From Ectobius pallidus (Eukaryota; Arthropoda; Insecta; Blattodea; Ectobiidae), in the NCBI GenBank assembly GCA_964059195.1, contig CAXKWD010000002.1, positions 152,971,042 through 153,035,041 of the forward strand: a stretch of 64,000 bases of DNA. The letters run 5' to 3'. A program made the translations under genes and the position numbers. Of this stretch, positions 33,192-45,200 are shown in pieces. The notes under the pieces were generated by a model. That model was not told the origin of the DNA and searched no databases. It worked only from the letters and a program-made list of their open reading frames with translations. Position 1 is the first letter of the stretch; every line of letters starts with the position of its first letter.

Positions 33192-34180
33192 CATGCCTAT
33201 TAGCTGCTTTAGCTTTGCTGTGAGAAGTCGTTTGCTTAGAAACATTCATATGTTTAGAAGCAGTACTTTGCACAGGAATACTGTGCTGCGAAGAAGTAAC
33301 AGGTTGAGGGACTTTACCCATAAAGTACCAACCAAGTTCTGAATTATGTATGCCAGGCCATGATTTTGCCTGAAAACAGTATTTGTGAAAAAAGCTCTGT
33401 ACCAATGAGCAAATCTAAGTAGTTAGGTGGGTTAAATTTAGCATCTGCTAAATTCAAGTTAGCTGGAATATTCCAATTGTCAGTATTTATGTAAGCACGA
33501 GTGAACTTACAAGTGGCTATGCATGGTATGACCAAAGCATTCGTTTGGCACGTCCAATCAGAAACATTAGATTTCAGTGACAAAGATGCTACCTTGCAGA
33601 GGGTGCGCTTTTCAAACACTACTCCTTGCAAATATTCTCTACGAGGAGTTGGTTTAAGTTTGAGGCGTTTAAATAATCTATTTGTAATTAAATTACAAGT
33701 CGTAGCTGAATCAAGAATGGCTGTAGCCTCAATGCACTCGCCATTAGCATCTGCAATCAACACAGTTGCTGTAGGGTATAGAATCTTTGAAGTTACTGGA
33801 CCACTTCTTAACATGGCACATGGGTTTACTGGTATGGGAGCGTTTGAAGGATGAAGCAAAGTACTATGTTTACCTTGACACTTCATACAAGTATAAGAAC
33901 AACAGGCTTGTGAATGACCACCTATTCTCAGGCAGACATTACATACATTGTTGCGTTTCACAAATTCAAATCTTTGGGGCAAAGCGAAAGCTCTGAATGC
34001 TTCACAGAGAAATAGTTCATGATCACGAGGTCGGTTACAACATATACAAATAGGTTGAGACCACGAAGACTTTTTCTTAACTTCAGTGGACTTACGATTG
34101 TTAGAATTATTATTAGATTTCGCAGTCACATTTTTGACTGGAGATTGATTCGACTGGGACTTGATAGCTAAGTCGGTCAT
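33192..34180 (-). pseudogene. BEL-2 gag zinc region and aspartic protease
   Basis: From the right: a linker rich in Lys/Asn, then CICCNRPRDHELFLC, CNVCLRIGGHSQAC and CMKCQGKHSTLLH, the CCHC-type knuckles. The protease has AILDSATTCNLITNRLFKRL where DSG is usual: the active site reads DSA, so the glycine after Asp-Ser is replaced by Ala. Then WNIPANLNLADAKF, LLIGTELFSQIL, and after a frameshift near 33350 SELGWYFMGKVPQ. It is cut by the BEL-1 LTR at 33192. Gag and protease blocks are in one open frame here. Confidence 0.85.
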
Positions 34181-34189
34181 TTGAATGAC

Positions 34190-35593
34190 TCGAACTTTGG
34201 CCTCAAGGAAACTGAATAAGTCCTTCAGTGATGGAAACTTATCAGCTTTAATCGAAGATTCCCAATCTCTAATAATAGCTGGAGAAAGCTTTCCAGTATT
34301 ATTTTTGAGATAATAAGATCAGTCAGCTCAATATCAATGTGCAGTGACTGAAGCGCTTGGACAGTACTTATGTAATGATCTAAGTATCTCTGGAGCGAAT
34401 CAGCAGAGTTTCTATCAATAGAAGGGGAGAAAATAAATTCTCTAAATGAGCATTAGCAATGAGTCTGTCATTGTCAAAACGCTCTAACAAAGTTTGCCAG
34501 GCAATGCTAAATGTGGCAGCACTAACAGGAATCTTATGTATGATAGTCATAACCTCAGGGGTAAGCATGACTTTAAATATTGGAACTTGTCCGTCTCAGA
34601 CACGTACTGATTCTGTAGTATTAAGGATGTAAACGTGTCACGAAACTCTAGCCACATAGTGGGATCACCTGAAAATGTCGGTAATCTTATTTCAGGCAAT
34701 TTAGGAAGAGAAACGTGGTTTTGCTCAGTCAGCATTGGTTGTGGACTAGACGCAGACACAGGATCTGGATCATATATTTGTTTGTTTGACTTTATGGAAG
34801 CTTCAAGTCTAGAAAGTGCCTTGTAATAGGCTTCTTCAGGCTCATAAGCGTTGAATTTGCCTGTCTTGATATGATTCAATGTCTTCAATTTGAGACTGTT
34901 CAGCTTGATAATGCTGAAATGATTGTTCGAGTTCAGCAGATCTCGAGATAGCTTCAAAGTAAGATGCCTGATCCTCGATCATGAGCTCGTTTATTACTTG
35001 AATATGGATTAAGAGCTGTATTCTAACTTGTCTAAGCTTTTTGAGAGCTTAATTAAAGTCTCTACTTTAGCGATAGTTTTGAAATATGCTGTTTCAACTT
35101 CTTCACGTTAGTTGGATTATTCATTTGTAGCATGGAGATGTTCTAGCTGGGTTTGAACCAACTTGAATTTCTCAAATGTTTGTTTGACCTCGTCTCTACG
35201 AGATAGAAGAGCGTGTAACTCGATTTCACGAGTTAGAGTAAAGTCTGATATTACTCGTACGTGAGTCAGTAATTGAGTTTTAATTTGTTGCAGCTCAGAA
35301 ATCTTAATCAATATTTCTACTTTAGAAATAGCTTCGATAAAGTCATTTTCGACTTCTTCATGGTAATTAATTTCAGCATCTGTGGGCTTAAATTCTACAA
35401 TTTGATCTTGAATTAGAATGAACTTATCAAATGTTTCTTCAATAATATCTTTACGCTTCAATAATTGTTGGTGATTGAGTTCACCTGACGCATTAAGATC
35501 AGTAATATAATTACACTGACGTGTAAGTTGTGCCTTAAGAGGAGTATGTTTTCTTTTGAGGTCTTTGACCTGTCTTAATGTTTGATCTTCCAT
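34190..35593 (-). pseudogene. BEL-2 gag with triplicated N-terminal helical module
   Basis: Begins MEDQTLRQVKDLKRKHT. Module 1: LKAQLTRQCNYITDL to EAISKVEILIKIS. Module 2: IKTQLLTHVRVISDF to FKTIAKVETLIKLS, with two stops near 35100. Module 3, after a frameshift near 35040: VRIQLLIHIQVINEL to YYKALSRLEASIKS. Each is about 75-85 residues, predicted helical and charged, whereas BEL-0 and BEL-1 gag carry one. The conserved LPKLPEIRLPTFSGDPTMW and FRDTFTSLI capsid entry follows, then IAWQTLLERFDNDRLIANAH. At least four frame breaks. Unlike the zinc duplication of BEL-1, the expansion here is at the other end of gag. Confidence 0.82.
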
Positions 35594-36231
35594 GATTCAA
35601 AGATAGCTATACGAAGAATGAAAAACAATGTAGAACTTTGCCCGCTTTCTGGGATACAACGAAGCAATGCAAGTGAAATAGTATGCGAGAAGAACAGGAC
35701 CTTTTGCCCGCCTATGAGATTCAACTTCTGGACAGCTTACTGTCAAGAAGAAAATGAAATATGTGACAGAGTAGAATGATTGCAACTATTTGCAATAAGA
35801 CCACAACTTTGATGAGTATTGAATTGCGAAGAACATTATGGATCTTGTTCGTGTAAGAGAATTGTTTGTCAATGTACTGTTAACAGAGTGTGTTGTGTGT
35901 ATCTGTGAGTTTCCTTGATGTCACAATGTTTACATTTAACATATATATCATACAGTACACTTTGAAAGTTCATTGAGTGATGACATGTGGCTCAAATGCT
36001 TATGGCAGAGCACAAATCAATGATAAGTCAATCTTTAATTGCTTAAGTATCAATATTTATCTCTTGAGATGAAATAATCATGCATACATGAATGTGAGCA
36101 AAACAAGCGGGCTCTTGTATGCAACCCAAGTCTGTATGTGACACAGAGGGTGAATAATGTATGAGTATTATTGTAATATTGCAATCTTGATAGTTTGATT
36201 ATGGCCAGAATGACCAGATGAAGGAATAACT

Positions 36232-36351
36232 TATTAGTACAGTCTTGCTGGTAATATCACAGATGTAGAATAAGCCTATTAATACAGTCTTGCTAGTTTT
36301 ATCCTAGATGTAGGCTAGGCCTATAAATACAAACTTGCTGGAATATCACGG
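36232..36351. repeat. 45-bp tandem repeats (about 2.7 copies) in BEL-2 leader
   Basis: Units at 36232-36276, 36277-36321 and 36322-36351, aligned on TATTARTACAGTCTTGCT and GATGTAG...GCC. Moderately diverged. Confidence 0.8.
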
Positions 36352-37304
36352 CCCGAGAGGACCATATGTAGGGATCAGGGGGATATATTTGTACGAGCGG
36401 ACTGTAAGAGTCCCTAATACCTACACGAGTTTGAAATTTAGTTGTGCTTAGCATTTCTTGTGCAAACCACAACTAATGATATCTCTGGCAGGAGGACCAC
36501 CTCCACTCTGGTGGAGGAATTGAGTTGAATAAGTTGTATGAACATTCATCACTCAATGAAAACAACGATATGACAGATAACCTTTAATTATAAACTAAAA
36601 AACACACGAGATAGGTACACTTTCACTTTCTTGAAAGGCGTTGGAATGAAGAAAGTATGCTTTTTAGCTGAAGGCCTTCTTGAAGATAGCAATTACAATG
36701 TGAGTTGAAAGTCTTCTTGAAAATGAGAATTACAGCTTAATGTAATGATTAACAAGCTTCTTAGTGTAGTGTGTGTATAATGTCACATGTGGATCCATAT
36801 AAGATTGGAGCACGTGAACCTTGTCACCATCTTTCAATATTAACGATTGAATCAAAGTTTGTGGTTAATGAAATGAAAGTTTTAGTAATAATGTCACATA
36901 TAATCACGTTTGTGAATAAATACACATCTGTTCGTAAAGCATGACACTTGTAAAGATAGTTTTCACAACTAGAAATTGAATGTCAAGTCTGATGAATAGG
37001 CTATTTAGTGATAACCTAATCAACAATGAAGCCAATGTTTAAGGCGTAGATGAATGAAGATTGGAATCACTTCTTGTGATACCAATGATTACTTACTTAA
37101 AGCGAAGTATGTGTCCTTGTTTAGTTTGATATTAGCAGAATCTTTATCTGCTATATGAATTAGAATGTATGTTGTGATGTCCCAGGTATTCAGTGATTAG
37201 CAAACCACAACACCAAAACGCCATTTTGAAGGCGTGTAAATTGAATAGAATGTCCAAGTACATTTCTTGATGCACTAGTATTTGCTTACTTAAACAAATG
37301 TGTG

Positions 37305-37351
37305 ATGATGAAGTACAACACTCGTATAATGCATTATGCACAAAAGTAGTT
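37305..37351. repeat. 47-bp perfect direct repeat, copy 1
   Basis: Identical to 37994-38040 (ATGATGAAGTACAACACTCG onward to AAAAGTAGTT), 689 bp apart, with unrelated flanks. Too long to be an ordinary target duplication. Confidence 0.95.
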
Positions 37352-37993
37352 GATTGAATGTAGTGATGTCAGATTATATTATGGAAATCTGAACATCGAA
37401 AAGGCATGGATCGTTCTATGTCTGGAGAAGAATGTTTGGTAATGATGAAGAAGGAAGTCGAGTCAATGAGTTATATGAAATGCATATAAACTGCTCAAGA
37501 AATGTATCCCGAAGACTGGATACAAACATAATAATCAGAATATGAATAATAAAAGACAATGAGTAGGGTTTAATACCTTACAAGCTAAAAATATATGTTA
37601 TTTAAATAGTAATTTGAGTCATGTTGACTTCAGAAACAGGAAGAAGAAGAGAAAAATGGCTGCCGCAGCCAACATGAAAGGCTTAAATCTGAATAAACAT
37701 TATTTAAACTTCAAATATTAATAAATAGAAAATAATGAACAATATTTACTAATTGCAAATAATAAATCTAATGTTGTAAGTCATTAATAAACATAAATTT
37801 GTTAAAGGGAAATTATGAGTGAGTTAAAATATGACTAAAACACACGTCATTGCACATAGGAATAAGCAATTATAGCCTTTGATATAGAATGAATATCTTA
37901 CAACTAACATTAATTGAGAATTAAAAATGAATAAGGAATGTAATGCAATAACCTAAAAAGTCTAAACTTATACAACAATAAAACTAGAGTAAA

Positions 37994-38040
37994 ATGATGA
38001 AGTACAACACTCGTATAATGCATTATGCACAAAAGTAGTT
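37994..38040. repeat. 47-bp perfect direct repeat, copy 2
   Basis: Second copy of the repeat at 37305-37351. Confidence 0.95.
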
Positions 38041-40060
38041 CACTGCTGTTAATTAATTGCCATAGGCTATTATCGTTGTAATGCAACACGTTTTAGCCAA
38101 TGAGGTCTTTGATGTAATTGCGCTACACTTCTGATATAAAAAGGAGCCCAGTGCTTCGAGGTTTCAGTTTTGCCGCAGGTGCTAGAGTTAGTAGGACGCG
38201 CCCCTTGTGGCAACACAAGCATTATCAGTCCTTTGTTCAACATGTACTTCAACTAACATTCAACATTACCATTTTGAATATGTACCGCACAGTATTAGAT
38301 ACGTGCGTTTGCGAAACATTGCCAGCAAGTGTTTTATGTATTGTGCACAGCAGTGCTCGTCCTTTCATTTAAAGTGCTTTAAACAGCGCGCACCACTAAT
38401 TCCATCAAGATGGCATCAACCATCATTCATCAGTTGTCAATCGCCTCGAGACGTCACTTCATCAGTATTGCCGGCTTGTCACAAATATTCTTTAGCCAAA
38501 TGTTTTCATCAGTAATTTGTGACTTAGCTTATTTACACTGAGAATTGATAAATAGCGTTCAAGTTTATTAATTCTTCCTTCCAGGGTTTGCAACAATTTC
38601 AATCGCATTACAGCTGCTTAATACTAGAGGTGCAGACCATTTCAGTTTTTGTTTTCTTTATCAGCGATCGGAACTTACTTTCTGGACACGCCTATTATAT
38701 CCTTTCTAAACTGGTTTTCCTTTTAAACATTTGTAATGGTATTTAGTTACCTCAATTCCTTTGCTTTACAACTCAATACATTCATGCATTGCAGTTTGAG
38801 TGCAGGTAATCTTGAAAAACAAAAACAATTATTATTCTAACAACAAGAAAATAAATACTCTAAATATAAACAATAAAAATGTAGTAGTTAGGCCTACTTA
38901 GATTTGAACCTCATCCCAGAGTGAAACTGCAGACATTCCAGTTACTTGACCACAGCTTTACCAAGTGACAAAGAACATATTCACAAGACATGTACATCTG
39001 TGTCATCATGTCATGTCAAAGTTTAATCAGTGATATGCTAATCCTTAATAGATTTTGTGCCATTGCATGACATTTTGAGTAGGCCTAAATGGGCCATAAG
39101 TTACTTATCTCAAAATATTTGTCTAGTATCTCTCCCCAATCCTTGCAGTTTGATTGGTTGAATTCTGAAGCATTCCATAGTTGTGGACCAGATTTTAAAT
39201 GAGATATCAGTTCTCATTGACATCCAGTAAATTATGTTCACACATCACTTTCATTGTAACATTAAGTTTCAAATTGAAAGTAATTTAAAGTGATAAATAT
39301 AAATGTGTATCTGTTTATTCACCAATTAAATTGACATGAAATCATGGTTTTATAATACACTTATAATAATAAGAATATGACCTATAGTGTTCTAGGACAA
39401 AAACGGAAGAGAGGCATATCTGTATGTATGAAAGTTTTAAAATATTAACAATGGTAATGTAATTTGCATGGAAAACATACCTCAGATGTTAAATGTACTG
39501 CTAAATGTCTTATAGCTCCATTTGTAGATATTGTCAGAACCTAAGATAAAACTTTGCACTATCAGCGCTGTCGTATTTCAACATAAATAAATCAGTTCTG
39601 GATGCTGAAAAGAGATGGCACCTGAATTTATTGACAATTGTGCAATCAATGCAATTTTAAAAGTCAGTGGATTAGACCTACAGAAGGCTATTACTAGATA
39701 AACAGCCATGTGGACAAATCAATTGTACCATAAAACTTCAGTAAAGCAGAAAATGAACACAAATTTCATTTCCTTGACAATGTGATGTTCAATTTACAAA
39801 CAGACCATCCTTCAATTCACTATACGATTCATTCACTTCGTAAATCTTAAGAAGGTGATTTACACCACATTCATTTTGAATTCACTTTTTCTTTAATTCA
39901 GTATCATTTGAGCCGTTCAGTATTGTGTGAATTATGTATTAAATAACTATGACTCATCCTAATGCAGTATTTACAAATCAAGTAGCGGATCATAATAATT
40001 AAGTTATTTATCTCTTAGAGTGCACCCAATAACTTATATTAGCATATTCTTACTTTAAGG
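38041..40060. other. unassigned 2-kb interval
   Basis: No transposon domain, LTR, tRNA box or convincing ORF. Two TAGGCCTA octamers lie at 38889 and 39080. Could be older host intergenic DNA. Confidence 0.45.
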
Positions 40061-40086
40061 CATTTCTCTACTTCCATAAATCACAA

Positions 40087-40278
40087 AAGTCAACAGATTC
40101 TTCTTCTACTTCACGGTTTGGGTTTCAACCCGTTCCGGCTCCAAATTGCTTGTACCATCGTTTCTTTGGTCTTCTTGGTTTTCTGTTTCCTTGTGGTTTA
40201 TAATTTAAATCTTCTTTGGGTATCCTATTATTTGTAATTCTATCTATGTGTAACTTCCAATTTTCTTTATGTGTCTTA
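40087..40278 (-). pseudogene. RTE-like LINE (LINE-C), C-terminal end of ORF
   Basis: The minus strand reads KTHKENWKLHIDRITNNRIP, then NYKPQGNRKPRRPKKRW and a stop, the arginine-rich end typical of RTE-like and related LINE ORFs ('RP.KRW'). It is the direct continuation of the LINE fragment at 47933-48532. Gypsy-1 inserted between the two, and removing it and one CTTA restores the frame ...ELNEIIKTHKENW. Confidence 0.88.
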
Positions 40279-40728
40279 TGTAAGGGTTTTATCCCCTTAC
40301 GCCTTCGAGCCGTGGTGAATACATCCGTCTAGCGGGTGTGCAGCATGTCCATGGTGCCGTCCGCACCCTCCTGTAATTTACGGGATGATGCAAGGAAGTT
40401 CTTAACATAGAAATGATATGCAGTTTCCCCAGTTGCTGCCGTTTATTTACAATGTTGACTATGTACAGTTTCTATACTATAATAATCCCCTAACTCTACA
40501 TCTTCCGTGACTCAATTCTTGTCCACCCCCTAGCCATCCCTCCGGGGGTAAATTGCCGAATACTAACTTAACACGTCCATAGTATGTAATGATCTAACTG
40601 ATACTGTCCGTCAGCCATGCGCAAGAGAGACAATTCCCGGATGTGTAAGGAATGTCACAAATCAGCAATCACTGCCTTGCACGCGGGCTGAACAATCGCG
40701 GACTTCGATCACAGGAAATGATATTACA
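40279..40728 (-). repeat. Gypsy-1 3' LTR
   Basis: 450 bp, reading TGTAAGGG...ATATTACA on the plus strand. It differs from the other LTR by A/G at about 40318 and T/C at about 40618. Confidence 0.97.
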
Positions 40729-40747
40729 ACTACCCCTCTCCCCAAAA
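40729..40747 (-). promoter_or_regulatory. polypurine tract of Gypsy-1
   Basis: The minus strand reads TTTTTGGGGAGAGGGGTAG directly before the 3' LTR, as needed for plus-strand DNA priming. Confidence 0.8.
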
Positions 40748-42298
40748 ATATTCGCCCCGAATATTAAAAAAAATTAATCCAACAAACAAAAAATGGAAAA
40801 ATATAAAAAAAAAAAATTCCTTCGGGACGTTAGTGGGTGGACTCAAATATGCTCCAAAAAATACAGAACACCGAATAGAAAAAACCTAAAAAACCGAAAA
40901 CACCACAGGGTTACCAAAATACCCACACCCTGTATAATTATCAAACCTACCACAACTAAAAGATGAAAATGGGAGCTAGCAATACTACACAAAAGAAATT
41001 AGTGTACCAACTGTGAACACACTATCGGGAAAATATTTAAATCTCATGTTTATACTACCTACACACAAAGTTCAACTTCCATCATATGTGTGGTGATATT
41101 AAAATCTCATATGCTAACCTTGCGAATTTAGCTGACTCTACAAAATGTACTTCACTATGACATAATGTAATCTACACTCTAAGAAAAAGACACAACACAT
41201 CCTTATCTCAACCTTTGCTATCATCTGTTATGATACACGATACCTCCCTCATCAAATCTCTGACACAACATGTTTGCATAAACCTTCACAATATCACGAA
41301 GTTCGTTTCTCACTGTTATGTATCTCTCATGACTATCGTAGATAATTACCTAAATATTAAACCTTTATCCCCTAATACTACACCGTCATTACCCACATCA
41401 AATAGCTCTCGTTGGGTCCTAGACCTCAACATTATTTCTCACAGATACTAATCGAAATAAATCAGTCCTCATTGCGTGACTGCCCGCTCAACTCTGAAAG
41501 AAATTCAAGTTCGCAAGTAAATCAACACTGTAGGAAATATAAGACATACCTATACTGCACAGTTACAGATAAAAAAAAGAATTACCCTTTGGTATGCGGC
41601 AAATAGATCACTCACCGATGTGTAAATAAATGGAATGACTCTCTGATTCTCTCGTACTAAAATTACTCTCTGAAAATGTGATACATGCTCGGGTCAACAG
41701 AATAATCAAAACACTGGCCAGACATTTCAATATTCTGGATACCCTCTGCATGCATTTCATTATCAGGAAATAGAATCATATAAATTCTAACTACTTATCG
41801 CCTGAGCGGTTCTTTGAACTATTCTCACTACCTGAATCATTTAATTCTTTAGTACAGTTACATTGACTAAAATGGAAATCTCGAGATAATATAAACATCT
41901 ACTCTGCACATACTTTCTTCACATCAATCGCTTTTCTGACATCAGCAAAAGCTATCTCCCTTGCGGCATCAAGGTTAGCCCTACATAAACTAATTTTTTC
42001 CAATACCCCTATACACACAGTAATGAACACAGGGAAAAAACATCACAAAATGACGACACAATATGATCTGTGCCTTCTCACTCGTCACATCAACTGATTG
42101 ATTGACGTAAAACAATTAATTAATTCTTTCACTTCAATGCATTGAACACACTTACCATACATCACTTTTAAGGTGAAAAATTACACAGTAACACAATACA
42201 AATGAGAAAAAATCACTTTTACCACTTAACAAGAAATTATAAGAAAAATTCTGCACTTCGAATGAAGTAAACTTATAGGATTTCACTTTCTTGAAACT
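40748..42298 (-). other. Gypsy-1 non-coding segment between pol and 3' LTR
   Basis: About 1.5 kb of AT-rich DNA with no long ORF on either strand. In errantiviruses an env gene would sit here, but I see none. Confidence 0.7.
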
Positions 42299-45200
42299 TT
42301 ACTGGCTGTCACAGCGCGATCGTAAATTATACCGATTTCGTATGCCATCAACTTGATCGTCAGTCTGTTCCTCTCTTACAGATTGACTTCTAGATCGAAG
42401 ATTGTAGGGAATTCTTGGGATGGATTCTTCACTTGAAGACCGACTTCTGATAGGGCTTTCCGATTCCACTGACTGTAGTGTGTCGTCGAGGTCTAGTCGA
42501 GGTCTAGTCGCTGGCGCAGTTTCTTCGACGATCTGTGTCGACATGGCTTCTCCATCCAGCCCGCTACGTACCCCTCCTGACGCACATACTTCTTCAGGTA
42601 ATCCTTCAGAGTTGGATGCTTCCTCCATTTCAATCGGTTGCAATCCGTCTCTTAACCCCACAGATGAATTTTCTCCTTCCTGGTCGTTCCCTATCGCCAT
42701 CTCCTCGGTCTGCCTGGGCCGACTTCTCACTGCGATAAGGGGCAAATCATCCTCTGAATCCCAATAAATCTGCTCCGGTTGCTCGTTTCTTCTTACTACA
42801 TCTGTTGTAGGACTTACTATAGCTCTTCTTGGTCTACCACGAGGTCTCTCTACTTCCTGGTGCGCTCTGCCTTCATCTTGGTTTTCCCTTGGCTCGTATT
42901 TCTTCACTCTGTTGTTATGCACCACTATAGTTCTGTGTGGCAATTTTATCCTTAAATTCACTGGTGGTAACACCTCCACCACTTCGTAGGGTCCTTTAAA
43001 TTTTACCCCCAACTTCCTAGAAAGGCCTGGCTTCAACTGAGGGCTATCCAATAGCACCCAGTCCCCTGGATAATATTGCACCGTTTCTGCCTTTTTGTTG
43101 TACTGTGCCGCTTGTCTTGCCGACGCATGACGATTCCTGCGTCTCACCAGATTCCATGTGTCTTGCAGGCGCGCGGCTAGGTTCTTAACCTCAGGATGGT
43201 TGACCTCCGATGTCACCTCTTCTGTATCGAATGGCAAACGCATTTTCCTGCCATACAGGATTTCGTAGGGACTCATCCCGGTGGATTCATGAATTCTAAC
43301 ATTGTAAGCAGCCACCACATAGGGTAACAATATATCCCAGTCATCCTGTTTTGCACTCACGTACTTTCTCAATATGCCAAATATGGTACGGTGGACTCTC
43401 TCGCATCTTCCGTTGGCCTGCGGATGGAACGGTGTAGTTCTTAATTTAGTTATCTTCAACAGAAGACACACCTGTTCCATCAGGTCCGACATAAAGTTTG
43501 CACCCTGATCACTGAGAATGCTTAGGGGGGCCCCAAACTTCAACACCCATTCCATCACAAAGGCTTTGGCGATGGTCTCCGCTCTTTGATCTTGTATCGG
43601 TACCATAACCAAATAACGGCTGAAGTGGTCGATAATGGTAAGCACATATTTACACCCTCTTTCGCCAGTCTTAGGCAAAGGACCACAAACGTCCAAAGCC
43701 ACGCGTTCACCAGGCTGCGTAACTTCAGGCAACTGTTGTAGTTCTGCCCTCTTCTTATCGCTGTCGGTATGCTTTCCGCAAACTATACAGTTTTTTACCC
43801 ATCTGTTGACATCTTTCCTCCTACCGGGCCACCAATATTTCACTGCCACGCGCTTATTGGTAAGGTTTCGTCCCCCATGACCCGCTAACATGTGGTCATG
43901 GCATTCAAACAAAACTTCGCTACGACAGGCTTTAGGCACCACTATTCTCAACCCCCATTTGGTGTTTTTACACAACAAGTCATTCTGCATCCTAAATCCC
44001 CTCGTAGTCTTCCACCTCCAACAGAGTTCATCCTTCTCTTGTTCTTCACGAATCCTTTCTTTCGTGGCCGGTCCTAAAGGGCACAACTGACGTGATAACG
44101 CGTCCACGTTATTATGGATCCTGCCAGGGCGGTGCACCACCTCAAAGTCATACTCTGATAATTGCAAAGCCCACCTTGCCAATTGGGCATTCTCCGTGGT
44201 CTTGGTTAATATGCTTTTCAAAGCCATATGATCTGTGATAAGAGTGAATTTAGGCCCGCCTATTAAATAGGGTCTGAAGTGCTTAATCCCCCACACCACT
44301 GCGAGTAACTCTTTGTGTGTCACACTATAGCGTTGTTCTGCAGGCGATAATTTTCTACTAGCATAAGCGATAGGGTGCTCCTTACCATCTATTTTCTGCG
44401 ACAGCACCACCCCAAGGGCTAAATCCGATGCGTCACTAGCGACCAGGAATGGTTGGGTGAAATCTGGATAGGCTAACACAGGGTCAGAGGTCAAGGCGTC
44501 CTTCAATTTATCCATCGCCTCCTGTTCCTTCGGTCCCCACTCAAATTTGGTGTTCTTCTTTAGCCTTTCTGTTAAGGGATGAGCTATCTTAGCGAAATCC
44601 TTAATATATTTCCTATAGAAGTTGGCTAGTCCTAGAAAACTTTGAATTCCCTTTACATTTCGAGGTGTTGGAAACTCTCTTACCGCTTTCACTAGTGCTG
44701 GATCAGCTTTCACTCCGTCCGCAGAAATTACATGTCCCAAGTATAACAACTCATTTCTAGCGAATTTGCACTTGTCAAAGGATAGAGATAGGTTTGCCTC
44801 ACATAACCTTTCAAACACGTTTTCTAGGTGTACCACGTGCTCTTCTAGGGTTGCCGACATAATGCAAATGTCGTCTATGAAAACTAAACATTGTTGTGGC
44901 GTTAACCCCTTTAAAACCAGGTCCATTAGGCGTTGTAAACATGAACTGGCGTTTCTTAAACCCATAGGTAAGCGAACATACTCAAAATGTCCTTGGGGCA
45001 CGTTGAATGCAACCTTGTGCCTGTCCCTAGGATCCACTTCGATTTGATAGAAACTTGAGGTCATATCAAGACTAGAAAAAATTTTACATTTACCCAAATT
45101 ATCTATACACTCCCGGATATCTGGTAAAGGATACACATCAGGGGTAGTCACCCTGTTTAATGACCTAAAATCACATGTGAACCTATATTTAGGACTTCCA

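Larger units (their letters stand above)
33192..36366 (-). mobile_element. BEL-2, BEL/Pao element, 5' half (leader, gag, protease)
   Basis: Minus-strand element with leader from 36366 (TATGGTCCTCTCGGGCC), gag (34190-35593) and protease (33192-34180). Its pol is cut at 33192 by the BEL-1 LTR, and RT, RNase H and integrase are not found on the far side, so they were deleted. Confidence 0.8.
36367..38040 (-). repeat. BEL-2 5' LTR region (outer boundary not resolved)
   Basis: The inner boundary is supported by CCCTACA (minus strand) at 36367 followed by TATGGTCC, the same junction pattern as BEL-1. The outer end cannot be placed because no second LTR survives. A 47-bp sequence occurs identically at 37305-37351 and 37994-38040. 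The interval may be an LTR carrying an insertion. No coding potential. Confidence 0.35.

Noticed and set aside
38118..38540. Short plus-strand frames considered as a host exon
   Set aside because: No splice context, domain or codon signal that I could support.
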